Source of the DNA: Cranoglanis bouderius
Lineage: Eukaryota; Chordata; Actinopteri; Siluriformes; Cranoglanididae
NCBI GenBank assembly: GCA_023630585.1
Contig: CM042552.1
Location: 2,192,501-2,256,500 of the forward strand
Length of the DNA stretch: 64,000 nucleotides
Direction: 5' to 3'
Both the position numbers and the translations under genes were made by a program. Below the pieces are notes generated by a model, which was not told where the DNA came from, did no database searches, and saw only the letters and a list, made by a program, of their open reading frames with translations. Below are positions 51,043-62,961 of the stretch, piece by piece (position 1 is the first letter of the stretch; the number at the start of each line of letters is the position of its first letter).

Positions 51043-54000
51043 ATGGGAAAGGACTACTACAGCATTTTAGGGCTTCAGAAAGGCGCGTCTGAGGACGAGA
51101 TCAAGAAAGCGTACCGCAAACAAGCTTTAAAATATCATCCGGATAAAAACAAGTCGCCCAACGCCGAAGACAAATTTAAGGAGATCGCGGAAGCCTACGA
51201 CGTCCTGAGTGATCCGAAAAAGAAAGACATCTATGACAAGTTCGGGGAAGAAGGTGAGCTGGTTGTAGACATTTCATCCTCACTACCCAATAATTCCGTT
51301 CAGTTTGTAATATAGTTGGTGCGTCGTTTGGGGTCGAATCCTGAATCCCTTTATAGGTGCACTCACTATGTAGAGTAAATGGCTCATAAACCCTATCTAG
51401 TGCCCTATAAGAAGGCCATTTGGGATACGGATTAAACTTCAACTCGTCGGCATGACAGTGAAGAAAATCCCTCAAGCTGTATTGTTCCTAATCAGCCTTA
51501 ATCACACCGACCTGGAAAACACAAAACATGAACATATGGACTGTCAAAGTTGAAATATCGCGATACTACGCGGTAACGTTATTACCTCTAACCGAACGTT
51601 TAATCTGTAAAAAAAAATAATAATAATAATTTCTCCCCTAAACCGTTTCTAAAACGGACTGAAACTACTCGCGAGTCTAGCGTAAAGTGTTTTTTTAATG
51701 AAATACCGACGTCCTGAAGTTGAATAAATTTGAAACCCAAACCTGTCAGAAAACTTGGTTAGCTAGCATCTCCGTTAGCCGAATTCGACGACGTTAAGCT
51801 TGTCATTTAGCAAAACCAAAGTAAGAAAACAGAATATAGGCGTAGGTGTTACAAAATCATAACAAGAGCGTAAAATGAGGGTTTAGTCGTTTAAAAAAAA
51901 CACAAAAAAACGATTAAACCCCAGCTAACTTGGCTAAATGTGTTTTTTTAAAACAAGAAAATCGCTGGCGTCTCGCGCAGCTGTGTCACGTCACTAAGGG
52001 GCGCGCGCTGCTGCTGCTGCTGCTGCTGGAAGATTCCAGATCGCGCTCGTGCCTGGATTCATGAAGGCAGTGAAAGGGAACTGTGGTGAACTGTTTCCCG
52101 TTTTATTTACACCTTTTACTTACACTTTCACGCAACGCTTATTAGATTGTTAGATTGAAAGTGATAAGAATTAACTTTAAAGCCATTACACACCGGCCAA
52201 CATAATTATAAAGTAAAATAAAAACCTTAAGATAAACTATATATAGATAAGTATAGTTTTTTTTTTTTAGCTGTTAGCTTAGTTTGTAACTCCTGGAGGT
52301 GTTGTGGTTTTAACACACAAACCAATGGTGAAAACAATTTATTACAAATTCTTTGTACAAAGGTCTCGTTGCACATCTCTCTGTGTGTGTGGCAAAAATA
52401 AAAACGAAACTAAAAGATAAAATACAAGAACTGTGTTTTTTTTGTTTGTTTGTTTTTATTTTTTTGAGAATGACTTCCATAAAATCTCTTGCACCATCAG
52501 TTGTCGTTATAAGCTGAAAGAGTGGCTGTGAGGAAGGTCTGCATGTAAGAGGCAACAAAACAAAAAAATCTAACTAGCAGTGAAGTAAATATTGAGGTAA
52601 CCGTGTGATCATACACCGTGACTAACCACAAACCGTGACACTGCAATAGAAAGCATTTTATGTTTGAATTTCTTAAGCACTGACACCATGCACCATTATA
52701 ACTCGCACAAAACCGGACTCTAAACCTGAAGAAGTAAGTGATGCCAGTGACAAAAAAATACAAAAAAAAAAGAGAAATAAAAGCTTCAGCTTGTCTGGTA
52801 TCTGACCCTGACATCAATGCCAAATGTTTTTTGAATGAAGTTGGGATCCAGAACATTGCTGGGTGAACAGGTGCTCAATCCATTGTGCTATTAAAAGTAA
52901 ACAATGCTGTCCTGACCCCATACTATTGTATTGCAGGGCAGTTTATTAACAAGGTGACTACAAATACCAGTCCTGAAGTAATTTTTGTCAACTAATTCTT
53001 CATGTGTATTGCTGCAGAATTTTTAAAAGGATTGTTAAAACAGGGCTCTAATGCAGTGCCTGCATTGCTTTAAATGGATTCATAGCACTTCCCAATTGAA
53101 GTTAAATCAATTTCAGGGAAGACATAAAGTTAAAATCTGTTCTGTTTGCAGGGCTGAAGGGCGGACCTGGTGGAGGCGGTGGTGGGCCAAATGGCCCCGG
53201 CTTCACATACACCTTCCAGGGTGACCCGCATGCCATGTTTGCCGAGTTCTTTGGTGGGCGGAGCCCCTTCGAGCACCTCTTTGGTCATAGCATGGGTGGC
53301 ACTGATGATATGGATGTGGATGAGCCATTTGCAAGCTTTGGCCTGGGTGGTGGGCACCACTTTGGTGGGAGGATGAAGAAAAAGCAGGACCCACCGGTGA
53401 CCCACGAGCTCCGCATCAGCCTGGAGGAGGTGTTCAGCGGTTGCACCAAGAAAATGAAAATCTCACGGTGCAGGCTGAACCCAGACGGCCACAGCACACA
53501 CACAGAGAACAAGATTCTCACGGTGGAGGTGAAGAAGGGCTGGAAGGAGGGAACCAAGATTACTTTCCCTAAAGAAGGTGACCAGAAGCCAAACAACATC
53601 CCCGCTGACATCATATTCATCGTGAAGGACAAACCGCATCCGGTGTTTAAGAGAGACGGATCAGACATCATCTACCCAGCCAAGATCTCACTCAAAGAGG
53701 TGAGCAGAGCCTGTAGTGCATATGAATTTACATTGAAAAGTGGAATTTTTGAAATTGTAACGTGGTGTTTTAGGACCCATCGCTTGGTTTGGTCGTTTGC
53801 CTGTTCAGTCACTTAATTTCAGTGTGAACAGACAATTTGAATTCGTGTACAATTCAAGACCAGGTCTCTGAATTGTTACCAACTAACCAACTAAGTGCAG
53901 TTTGGTTGAGTCATGTGAAATTATTTCCTTTGAATCTTCAACAATAAAATATATTGTTTATATAACAAATGAAATCTGATTAGTCATCGCTCATTTGAAG

Positions 54001-54379
54001 TTTAGAATCTTGCTTTTAAAACATTTAACGTTCCCAGAAAATACAAACTGCAAATGTAGTGTTCAAACAGAAAATAAACAGGACATCAGTAAGTGGTGTG
54101 GTGGTGTTACAGCTATTTAACTGTTTATTTTCGTGTGTGTCTCAGGCTCTCTGTGGTTGTACAGTAAATGCCCTTACGTTGGACAAACGCACCATCCCCG
54201 TGCCGCTGCAAGAAGTCATCATCTATCCCGGGATGAGACTGCGTATCCCAGGCGAAGGCCTTCCTTTGCCTAAGAGCCCCGAACGCCGTGGTGATTTAAT
54301 CGTCGTGTTTGAGGTGAAATTTCCTGAGAGACTGACTCAGGACACCAAGGAAACCATTGCACGGGTCTTACCCTCATAA
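51043..54379 (+). CDS. dnajb1: DnaJ homolog subfamily B member 1 (HSP40 co-chaperone)
   Basis: Stimulates Hsp70 ATPase and delivers substrates in cytosol and nucleus. Exons 51043-51253, 53152-53699 and 54146-54379 (TAA) are in frame and give about 330 residues (human 340). Residues 1-70 form the J domain (GKDYYSILGLQKGASEDEIK) with the HPD motif in YHPDKNK. A Gly/Phe-rich linker follows (GDPHAMFAEFFGGRSPFEHL), then C-terminal domains I and II (KKKQDPPVTHELRISLEEVF, CTKKMKIS, KGWKEGTKITFPKEGDQ) and the dimerisation end. There is no zinc-finger region, as expected for class B. An upstream in-frame ATG at 51034 would add MVK; 51043 is preferred because family members start MGKDYY. AATAAA is at 54901-54906. 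Confidence 0.97.
51965..52045 (+). promoter_or_regulatory. CpG-rich block with CRE-like and heat-shock-like motifs in dnajb1 intron 1
   Basis: A GC-rich island in otherwise AT-rich intron: CGTCTCGCGCAG, then TCACGTCAC (CRE-like, 51986-51994), GGGGCGCGCG, a (CTG)7 run, then GGAAGATTCCAGA (52028-52040), which is GAA-nn-TTC-nn-GA, a second HSF-type site. Such a cluster resembles a promoter or enhancer. Confidence 0.5.
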
Positions 54380-55225
54380 CGTTTGCACATGATGATGTTG
54401 CATCTACCATCTGAAAGCTGTGACGCGTGAAACTATGAACTGAGTAACGCTGAACTGCAAGCCTCGGGCGAGTCTTTCCGTATGACCAATCTTCTTTGCT
54501 GTGCAAACTAATCAGAATCTTTTGCTAATCTGAAAAGACGTTTCAGTTTTTCGTAAATTCCCTTTAAATGTACAGTGAGTAAAACTACATGTACTACTGG
54601 AGGACATTCCACAAAGTGAGCAAAACTGATGAGGTTCTCTCGCTTTCGTTTCCATGGAAGAAGCTGATCTTATCTTTAGCTCAGTTACTATGGCAACATA
54701 TGCTTTTGGACAAGACTGCTCAGGCCAATGCTGGAGCTTAGCTGAGTTTCATGAATCGTGACACCTTCGTGAATTATTAGGTATTTTAAATAGACTGATG
54801 TTTGATTACGTATTCTGTTGGCAGTTTTCTGCCAGGCAGTTTCTATGCCTTTATTACTACGCAGGGTATTTCCCTGTCTTCTTCATGTCTTGTAAAGGTT
54901 AATAAACAGTCTCTGCTTTACGGGGTGAAAAGGTTGCCCTTTCTTTGCTTTGTTTTTAATTGATATTTTTTTTCTATTTTGTGCAACTGATTTATCGGGG
55001 CAGTTCAGGTATCACGTAGTTGTGTGAGCCTCGATTTTATACAGCTTCTCTGGAATTAGCTTCAACATGTTGCACCTGAATTTTGTTAGTGAAACTCGCT
55101 GGGCCTGGTGTTACCTGTCTGGTTAATCGAATCATGCCTGTATTTTATGAGCTTGCTTCGTGGAATAACCTCCTGGTGCTGAGTGGCAGAAAGGATCATT
55201 AGGCTCATGGTTCACATAGAACCGT

Positions 55226-55297
<72 letters not shown>

Positions 55298-57202
55298 GCA
55301 CGTGTGCGTGCTTTCTCTTTCTCTCTCTCTGCTCTGTTACGTTCAGTATGCACTTTGGCAGTTTGGGATTGTAAATATTTTGTATATTCAGTGGTGAGAT
55401 TAAGGTTTTATTTTTGATGAGTACAGACGCACTGAACACATTTTCTTGCATTTTGATACAACACTAAAATCAACGTTTACACAGATATCCTCAAAGGATA
55501 CTAATCCGAGTGTGAGCTTGAAGTTGCATGAAATGTAATGGACATGAAAGGCAGTGTTAATTAAAACGGTTTGTGTGCAGTCTTGTGCGAAAATATAGAA
55601 AATGTCAAATCTGGTCAGATAGTAATACAGGTGGAAATCTGTTCAGAGTCTGATGGAGATACTCCATATTAGATTGTTGCATCATATAGTTTTCTTGTTG
55701 TTTTTTTTTGCAACACTGAAGTAACAGTGATGTATAGGAACAGCTTGCACTGTATAAACTTTAATGGACCTCACAGGTTTTTTTTTTTTTTTTTTTTCAA
55801 CAACATACATATTGGGGAGGTGTGAGAGGGTGTATTAGTCCATCTCAATAAACATATAGGCTAAACACCCCATCTCAACCAAGTTTAGCCTTAGCTTTTA
55901 GTGTGTGAATGAATGAATGAATTAAGTGCTTAACCCTGTGGGTGTGTTTCTGTCTGATTCATCCTAAGTGGATCATAATGAAGGTCAAGCAAAAATAATG
56001 GACTTTTTTTTTTCTCAGCACCTGAGAATGGTCATCTATCATGCATGTAACCATGCTTATGATAAACAATGGCACATTGGGTCATAGAAATGACTAAAGC
56101 CTGTAGTATGTATAAATTTGTTTGGATAATTGACTAAATGTATCTTAACTACATAATCAAGCTACCAGATCCAGATTTCTAGAGCTTATAATTCAGTTTT
56201 GAGCTGAAATGTTCACTGAAATTCATTATTCTGGTCTCACTACTACTCCAGATACACACTAACAGGTTGTGCTGGGTGTAGGATCATCCAGATTCATACT
56301 GTTGATTGGTTTAAAAAAAAAAAAAAAAAGGCGAAACAGTTCTCTATGGGCTAAATTGTGATCATTCAGGAGGAGTTTGTTTATTTCTCATTACTGAAAA
56401 AGAAAACTCTTGAACTGTTATGGTGCTTGTAATATGTTCGTCACTGTAGGTACTATACAGAATACAGCTGGCTGCTTGAAATGATATTTGAACGAATTGG
56501 ACGATGATTAAATGACAGTATGACAGCAATTTTTATGTTTAAAAGCACGTGTATTCATGATGAACCTAAAACTCACATATCAGATTTCTCCCTACTAAAT
56601 TTAGGTGTATGTTGGTTTTAACAGTGTGATCATTTCTGTTTTCATTTTTTCCGTTTTTGTTTTCTTTAGCTTGGGAATTAATTAATATAAAGTGCAACAA
56701 ATGAATAATCCACCCTGCATGGCCAAAAGAAAGAAAAAAACAACAACTGTGTTTAGCATTGCTGTATGAATGCCTCATTTATGTTGGGGGAAATAAAGGA
56801 ATTGGTATTTTACGTTTTATTGGTGTATATTTTATTGTTGTTGTTTTTCAACACAGAATATGCGAAACTAGTAGGTGATTTATGACTAAATACAAGAAGT
56901 GACGTGTATGATAATTTTTCTGATGAACCCTTTTGTAATATGTCCGTCTCCTAGGTGTTCTATGCTAGCATTTATATTAAAGTATCTGCAGTTTGAACTT
57001 TTTATTTGACTAAAAATTACTGGTTATAATAAACAACCTTACGTACAATAAAATAAAATCTAATACAAAAGTTACTGAACTTTAGCAAAAAAACTAAGAT
57101 TTAAATTTTTTGTGGTTTATAATACATCCGGTGCATGCACAGTGCAATATTCTAATTTCAATTACTCCACAGGCTTATTTTTGTTAGGCACATAAAGCTC
57201 TT
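54380..57202. other. dnajb1 3' UTR and spacer
   Basis: dnajb1 3' UTR presumably runs to just past the AATAAA at 54901. Beyond it are a (CT)n microsatellite (55229-55293) and AT-rich sequence. No exon-like frame was found. Confidence 0.5.
55229..55293. repeat. (CT)n microsatellite
   Basis: About 32 CT units, followed by a shorter CT run at 55312-55330. Confidence 0.92.
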
Positions 57203-57664
57203 TTACTGTCTGGCGCTCCCCCCCTCCCCCCATTGATCTGATTGGTCAGTACTGGAGAACAGAGTCTCATATTTAGAATCTAACTGCATGGCTTTAATGT
57301 GTAGTGGCTGGTAGGCTTGATTTGATTGGCTGAGGTTGGACTCCATGTTTACATAGACTGGGTTTTGGTCTTCTGATGAGCTCTTGTTGACCTGAAAGCA
57401 AAGATGTTGAGAATAATCAATAACTCAAGGAGAATGAGTTACGTGCACAGGAAAATTTCATTACCTGTCATTCTATTAGCTCACCCTGTCCAGTCCTATG
57501 GGTCTGGGTGATGCATGAGGAGTAGACGCTGAGAGACAATCTATATGCAGGAGTGCATGAATCTCGCATTAGTACTGGCATCTTTTAGCAAACATGCACC
57601 TTTCTTTTGAAATAATAAATGCCAATGTATACACAAAGGTATAACATATAAATAGTAATACAAG

Positions 57665-57666
<2 letters not shown>

Positions 57667-57707
<41 letters not shown>
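57667..57707. repeat. (TG)n microsatellite next to the receptor transmembrane exon donor
   Basis: On the minus strand the donor at 57712 is followed within six bases by (CA)n. Confidence 0.9.
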
Positions 57708-57708
<1 letters not shown>

Positions 57709-57960
57709 TTACCTGTCATCACATGGCAAGTTTTTACTTGATAGAGGTGAAGTGCCAGAGACAGAATGAGAATAATCAGCAAGCCAAACACACACACAGG
57801 AATGTAGTTGTTTCGAGCTGGAAGAGTGATTTATAAAGATTAGTACTGTGTCTACAGATCTATAGTTAATGGATCTGTAGGTAACTGATCAGTGGTAAAG
57901 GTAGTCTAAGCCATACACTCTTTTACATTGAATGCATACAGTATATTGACCTCCCAAGTA

Positions 57961-58300
57961 GTGCTCGACCGATAATCGGTTTTACCGATATTTAAGCATT
58001 TTCCCGTAATCGGATATCGGTTTTTAAATGTCGGTTTCACCAATAAATGGCGACATCTTGTGGGCGTTTTGAGAATTGCGCACAGGACCGCCATAGCAGC
58101 GCCATTGCAGCTAGGGGGAGACGAGTCAACAACGGTGTGGACAGGTAAAGTATACTCGCTGTGCTTTAATTAATAAACTTTATTGAACATAACAGCCATT
58201 AATGCACAAATGAGATATGTTACATAAATGGTTGATATGTAGTTTAAGCAGCTAACCCTACCTTTACAAATAAAAAAGTACAAATATAAATTATTTATAA
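57961..58300. mobile_element. Dispersed DNA element fragment (CCGATAATCGG termini)
   Basis: Starts GCTCGACCGATAATCGGTTT and contains several ACCGAT/ATCGG inversions, like the terminus seen at 28700-28735. No coding sequence. Confidence 0.45.
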
Positions 58301-58303
58301 TCG

Positions 58304-58520
58304 CACTATCCGGTGTCATCCAGGTGAGGATGGGTTTCCTTTTGAGTCTGGTTCCTCTCAAGGTTTCTTCCTCATATCATCTCGGGGAGTTTTTCCCTTG
58401 CCACCGTCGCCTCTGGCTTGCTCATTAGGGATAAATTTATAAATTTAAAATGTATTTCCTGAATTTATGTATTTCTGTAAAGCTGCTTTGTGACAATGTC
58501 CACAAATAAAATTAAATTTA
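58304..58520. repeat. Dispersed fish retroposon-like repeat
   Basis: Contains the widespread teleost phrase GGTTCCTCTCAAGGTTTCTT followed by TTTTTCCCTTGCCACCGTCG and a 3' tail of AATAAAATTAAATTTAATTG type. Recognised from general familiarity with teleost genomes; family name not certain. Confidence 0.6.
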
Positions 58521-60288
58521 ATTGAAAAATGCATCACGACCCATCACAAAAATGCTTCTTTGAAAACTATATTTCGTAGAGAACACAATATAATGCAACT
58601 TATATAATATAGATATTAAAATATGACCATATAAAGAGATACATTTACAGATTAACTTTAAAAGAAGCTTATGCTTTGGGGGTTTTTGAGACGCACTACA
58701 CGCATGTGACCGGCAGATGTCGCCCCTGTATGGTGTTCTAGCGTTTTGAACCAGTGACTCAACATATAAAGCTTAAAATCACACAACAAAACTGCCAGAC
58801 TTGCCTGGAGACATGAAGCGTAATTTGATTGGTCAATTTCAAATAACGCATGTTTAAGAATTTTGATTGGTTCATTACGTCAGTTTCAACGGACGTCGGA
58901 GTGTTTGCCAGCAGACCAGTCCGGACGTCAGTAACAGAGACTCGGAATTCAGGTAAAAGAAAAAAAAAAATATAGTTAGCTTTAGAATAAAGCTTGTGAA
59001 TGTTGATTGATATAAAGGGTAGTGACATGTCATTGTGTAACATTAACGTCAACTAGATGTATATATATATATATATATATAGGCTTTTCGTTATTAGCGA
59101 AGGCGATCGTTAGCTAGCTGGACAGCTAACCGTCGCTAGGCAACTTTCTATTGCTAACATCAGCTATGCTAAAGTTTTCACGTCATTTTTTCACTATAAT
59201 CTTGTTTATCAGTCTCGGTATATGCACTACTTAAGACTTGACTGAAATACAAGCCTAGTTTTAATCCTGAGGACTGTAAAAATGTCACAATAATGAATTT
59301 TAAAGACATATCATTAGAGATTTTGGATTTCAGAAAAATGTCACAGAGAATGCAAGGTTTTCTGTATTTTTCTCTTAATGGCCTTTTATATATATATATA
59401 TATATGCTATTTTAGGTTTTATATACTTATTCTTTTATAAATCTTTTGCTTGTAAAGTGACATTGACCTTAAATTCTTCTTATTCTTATTATTTGTAGTA
59501 GTAGTACAAAATCACCCACAATAGCATTATTAGGAAATTCAGATTCTGTGAAACAGCAAATATTCAAGAAAAACCTATTATAAACCTCTACAGTGTCTTT
59601 TTTTTTTTTTTTTTAATTTAATTTAATTTTTTTCATACATGTTTACCGGTCTGCAAATTTCAATAGAGGTGCTGCAGGGATGAGGTATTTTGGCAGGCCA
59701 ACCCAGAAGTTAGCATCACCCGGGTTCCCTCGACAGAAATCCAATAGGATTTTTCCATTGGCTTTTAGATTACTGCAGAAAAGAATCTCTGTGACCAACA
59801 GAAGTTTATGATTCTTACATCTTCACAAACGAACACAACTTTTATGAGTTTTGAAGCCTAAATGCAATCGCCAGAAGTACAAAGCTAAACTTGGGCTATA
59901 AACGAACTACACCACGGTCGCATGGCTCCAACGTCACCGCCACAACAACTCTTTCAATCTTTATTTAAAAAAAAAAAAACAACAAAAAAAAACTACAAAC
60001 TGGAAATGTACAATTTGGAAAGTTTGAGTTGGAACAGTTTGCAAGAGCGCGAGTAGAAACACAACGAGGCTGTAGTAGATGAGTTTTCCTGTTCGGCATG
60101 AAGACATTTAATGTCCCCGACAACCTCTGTAGGTGAAAGGTGAGTAGAAACACTACTTGGTTTTTATGAGGTGCTGTCCCTGACAAAAGACATGTCGACT
60201 CTGATGTCATTGACTTGGTCGTTATTGTCCGGAACAGAATTTTTTACTACTTGGGGGAAAAGGTTGATGCATCCAAGTGACTGAGACC

Positions 60289-60289
<1 letters not shown>

Positions 60290-60346
<57 letters not shown>
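60290..60346. repeat. (AC)n microsatellite
   Basis: About 28 units in the receptor intron. Confidence 0.92.
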
Positions 60347-60351
<5 letters not shown>

Positions 60352-60463
60352 ATGCTGCCACGAGATGACTGTGAGAACGTAAGTACACATAAATAGTGGC
60401 TTTATAATGCAGTAAATTAAAACAAATGGTGATGAGTATTGTACAGTGCAGTCGACATGTTTC

Positions 60464-60466
<3 letters not shown>

Positions 60467-60533
<67 letters not shown>

Positions 60534-60600
60534 TTACCTTTAACTGATATCAGGACATTCCCATTTATCCCTGGGCCAAAGTTTGTAGTGACCTGAGGGG

Positions 60601-60677
<77 letters not shown>
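60467..60677. repeat. Paired (TG)n tracts flanking a 70-base unique island
   Basis: TG runs at 60467-60530 and 60602-60677 enclose unique sequence. On the minus strand the island has an acceptor-like CCCCTCAG and a donor-like AAAGGTAACG (55 bases between), which could be a small exon of the receptor gene, open only in phase 0. Confidence 0.6.
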
Positions 60678-60678
<1 letters not shown>

Positions 60679-61154
60679 ACACATGGGGGTAATGTGTGTA
60701 ATGTGTTGTAAAAGAAAAAGAGAGAGGACATCATAAAAATTGCATTATTATCCTGTTCAGTTCACTTCTCAGCAGTTTTCTTATCCATTGCTCCCAGCTG
60801 TCTGTGTGGATTTCATAGCAATTGTATACTTGTAATATTTATTTTTTTATATAAAAAAAAAGTCCATATCTATAAAGTCCATAATCTAGCTCGTCTTTAG
60901 CGCAGTGATGATCAGTATAAACAAGACCCATGGAGAGAACCCCCTGATGGCAAAAAAAAAACAAACAAACAAAAAAAACCATGGGGTGGCAAAAACATCA
61001 CTTTTTTAAAAAAAAACCCTTTTATTTCACGTTCTTGCTCTCCATTTCAAAATGGCCTCAACGTCATCATGATATAAATAATATTCTTTTTATATATTAT
61101 AAGTTATTAGCATTTTTCTTGTTTATATGATATAGCATATAAGCTTTTCCTTAA

Positions 61155-62047
61155 TAGGGTTGGGTATCGTTTTTATTTATTTATTTACTTACACGATACG
61201 GGTGCCAAATCGATACTTTTAAAACGGTACCGGTGCCTAAACGGTGCCTGAACCGATATTTTTTTTTAAAAAGAGCCACAAAACGATGGTGGATGACAAG
61301 TTTAACTTTAGACATTTTAATTTAAGCACATTTAATGTAGCTAGCTAACGGTAGGCTACCTGCTGCCATCAGAGCAAGTGTAATTGCTGCATTCACGCAC
61401 TCCTCGGATGGTCTCATTTCCCGAGTTGTGCTTTTAAGTCGGTATATGAAAACATCATGGACACTAACGTTACTACAAAGACGTGTTGGATTTGTATTAT
61501 CAGAGCTTTATATTACAAAGTGATTTTGTCCCAGAGTTGTTACTGCACCAGTACATAACCTGAAACCACTAAATATTGCTTTACCTGACTTATCAGGGTT
61601 ACCGCTAATAAATAACTTTTCTAATTAATCTACGTCAATCTACATGGACAGCAACTAACCGTTATAACCTAATACCATATTACAAATTACATGTTGGCAA
61701 ACAATTTATATTCAATATGTGATTTTGCCCCATTAATCAAAAGTTTCTTACCATCAACCAGTCACTGTTGTCTGCCATGTTCTTTGACTTTCCATGGTGT
61801 TGTTCCGATTTGCACTCACATGAATGTTCTCAGTCGTGGAAATTATTTTTCAGATTATTCCGACACCTCATGAACGCAATATAATTTAACTAGCGATCAC
61901 GTGCGGTGAAGATGCTTCTTACATCCGTTTCGGAGCACCAGAGGGCAAATATTTCAATCGACAGCGCAGGCATTTAGTGGCACCGAAATCTGCATTCTGA
62001 TTCGGTCCAGTAAATACCGGTCATATAGGTTTCGGTACCCAACCCTA
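61155..62047. mobile_element. Non-autonomous hAT-type element with 8-bp target duplication
   Basis: Ends TAGGGTTGGGTATCG and CGGTACCCAACCCTA are inverted repeats. Flanks TTCCTTAA (61147-61154) and CTCCTTAA (62048-62055) form an 8-base duplication with one mismatch, the hAT signature. Length 893. No transposase frame inside. Confidence 0.85.
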
Positions 62048-62961
62048 CTCCTTAATCACTCCATATACAAACATGCTGCCTGTTTAAATCTTGTGAGCCA
62101 CTGATGGCCCTCAAACCTTCAACTGCTCAGCTGTGTGTGTGCTGTCTCTTGAAAATCATTTTGGATACATGGTTCTTACGCGAGTCTGTTAAAATACAGC
62201 ATTAAAGGCTCTCATTGCCAGACCTGCAAAAGTATAGGAATTCATAGAGGGTTTTGTTGTTGTTCAAACGAAAAAGTGGTTTGGATATTCTGTGTTCAGA
62301 GCAAGACCCAAGACACAAAGGATCAACATTTTCTACACTAATGCAGCCTCCTGAATGCACATCACATTTCATAATTTACTTTTTTTTTTTTTTTGTAAGA
62401 TAGGTGATGGAAAAACAGAACATAGAAATTCCAACCTTCAAAGCAATGGAATAAAACAGGAAACTTTTATATTTAGTATTGTAAAAATGTGAAACGAGTC
62501 ATGTTTCACCCAAATGGCAACGAATTCTTACCATCCAGCACTTTTAAGGATCACTTCTTCATACGTGTCGAAGCCAGGTCTCTCTACTCCGCACCAGTAC
62601 TGCCCCTCGTCTGACTTCATCAGCCTGTTGATACTGACAGTAAATCGTTCTGTCATATAGAGAGTATCGTCCCTTCTTGGCTATCCTCCCCACTCCTAAT
62701 GATCAGATGAGGACGTCTTGGTCTCTACACTCAAGTCTGCAGAAGTATTTTATGTTTGTTATTGCCCACGAGTGTGAACAGGTGAAGTTGAGTTGCTTGT
62801 TCTCTGTGCCCTTCAGCCTAAGAACAGCTGAAATCTCTCTCTGGACAGCTGGAGAGATGGATGAAGATGCAAACTCATCAATACTATCATGTTCTGAAGA
62901 AAAACAGATGATTACCCCCAAACTCACCAAAAAAGAGCCCAAAGAAGACATAGAGCTTCAT

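Larger units (their letters stand above)
57203..62961 (-). pseudogene. CD300/pIgR-like immunoglobulin receptor, V-domain exon disrupted
   Basis: Exons on the minus strand: signal peptide 62928-62961 (MKLYVFFGLFF); Ig V-type 62532-62893; transmembrane 57713-57817 (RNNYIPVCVFGLLIILILSL); short cytoplasmic 57485-57528; tail 57203-57391 (TAA). The V exon shows LNFTCSHSWAITNIKYFC and CRDQDVLI at its start and SDEGQYWCGVERPGFDTYEE at its end, the hallmarks of fish CD300/pIgR-like proteins. An in-frame TGA follows DVLI (about 62702), the two halves are in different frames, and the exon length (362) does not keep phase. The tail carries NPVYVNM (YxNM, Grb2/PI3K type, as in CD28) and SKYETL (ITIM-like), and joins the membrane exon in frame. 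Could be a pseudogene, a sequencing error, or a gene using other Ig exons. Confidence 0.62.

Noticed and set aside
52010..52028. (CTG)n as a disease-type expanded repeat
   Set aside because: Only about seven units. Noted only as part of the intronic GC-rich block.
60536..60590. Possible 55-base receptor exon between the two TG tracts
   Set aside because: Has acceptor- and donor-like borders but is open only in phase 0, which does not match the V exon's exit. Peptide not typical of the family. Mentioned only as a possibility.
60164..60682. 172-codon minus-strand frame rich in THTH and CVCV
   Set aside because: It is a translation of TG/CA microsatellites with short unique pieces. All similar poly-His/Thr, Cys/Val, Leu/Ser, Tyr or Ile/Tyr frames in the window were dropped for the same reason.
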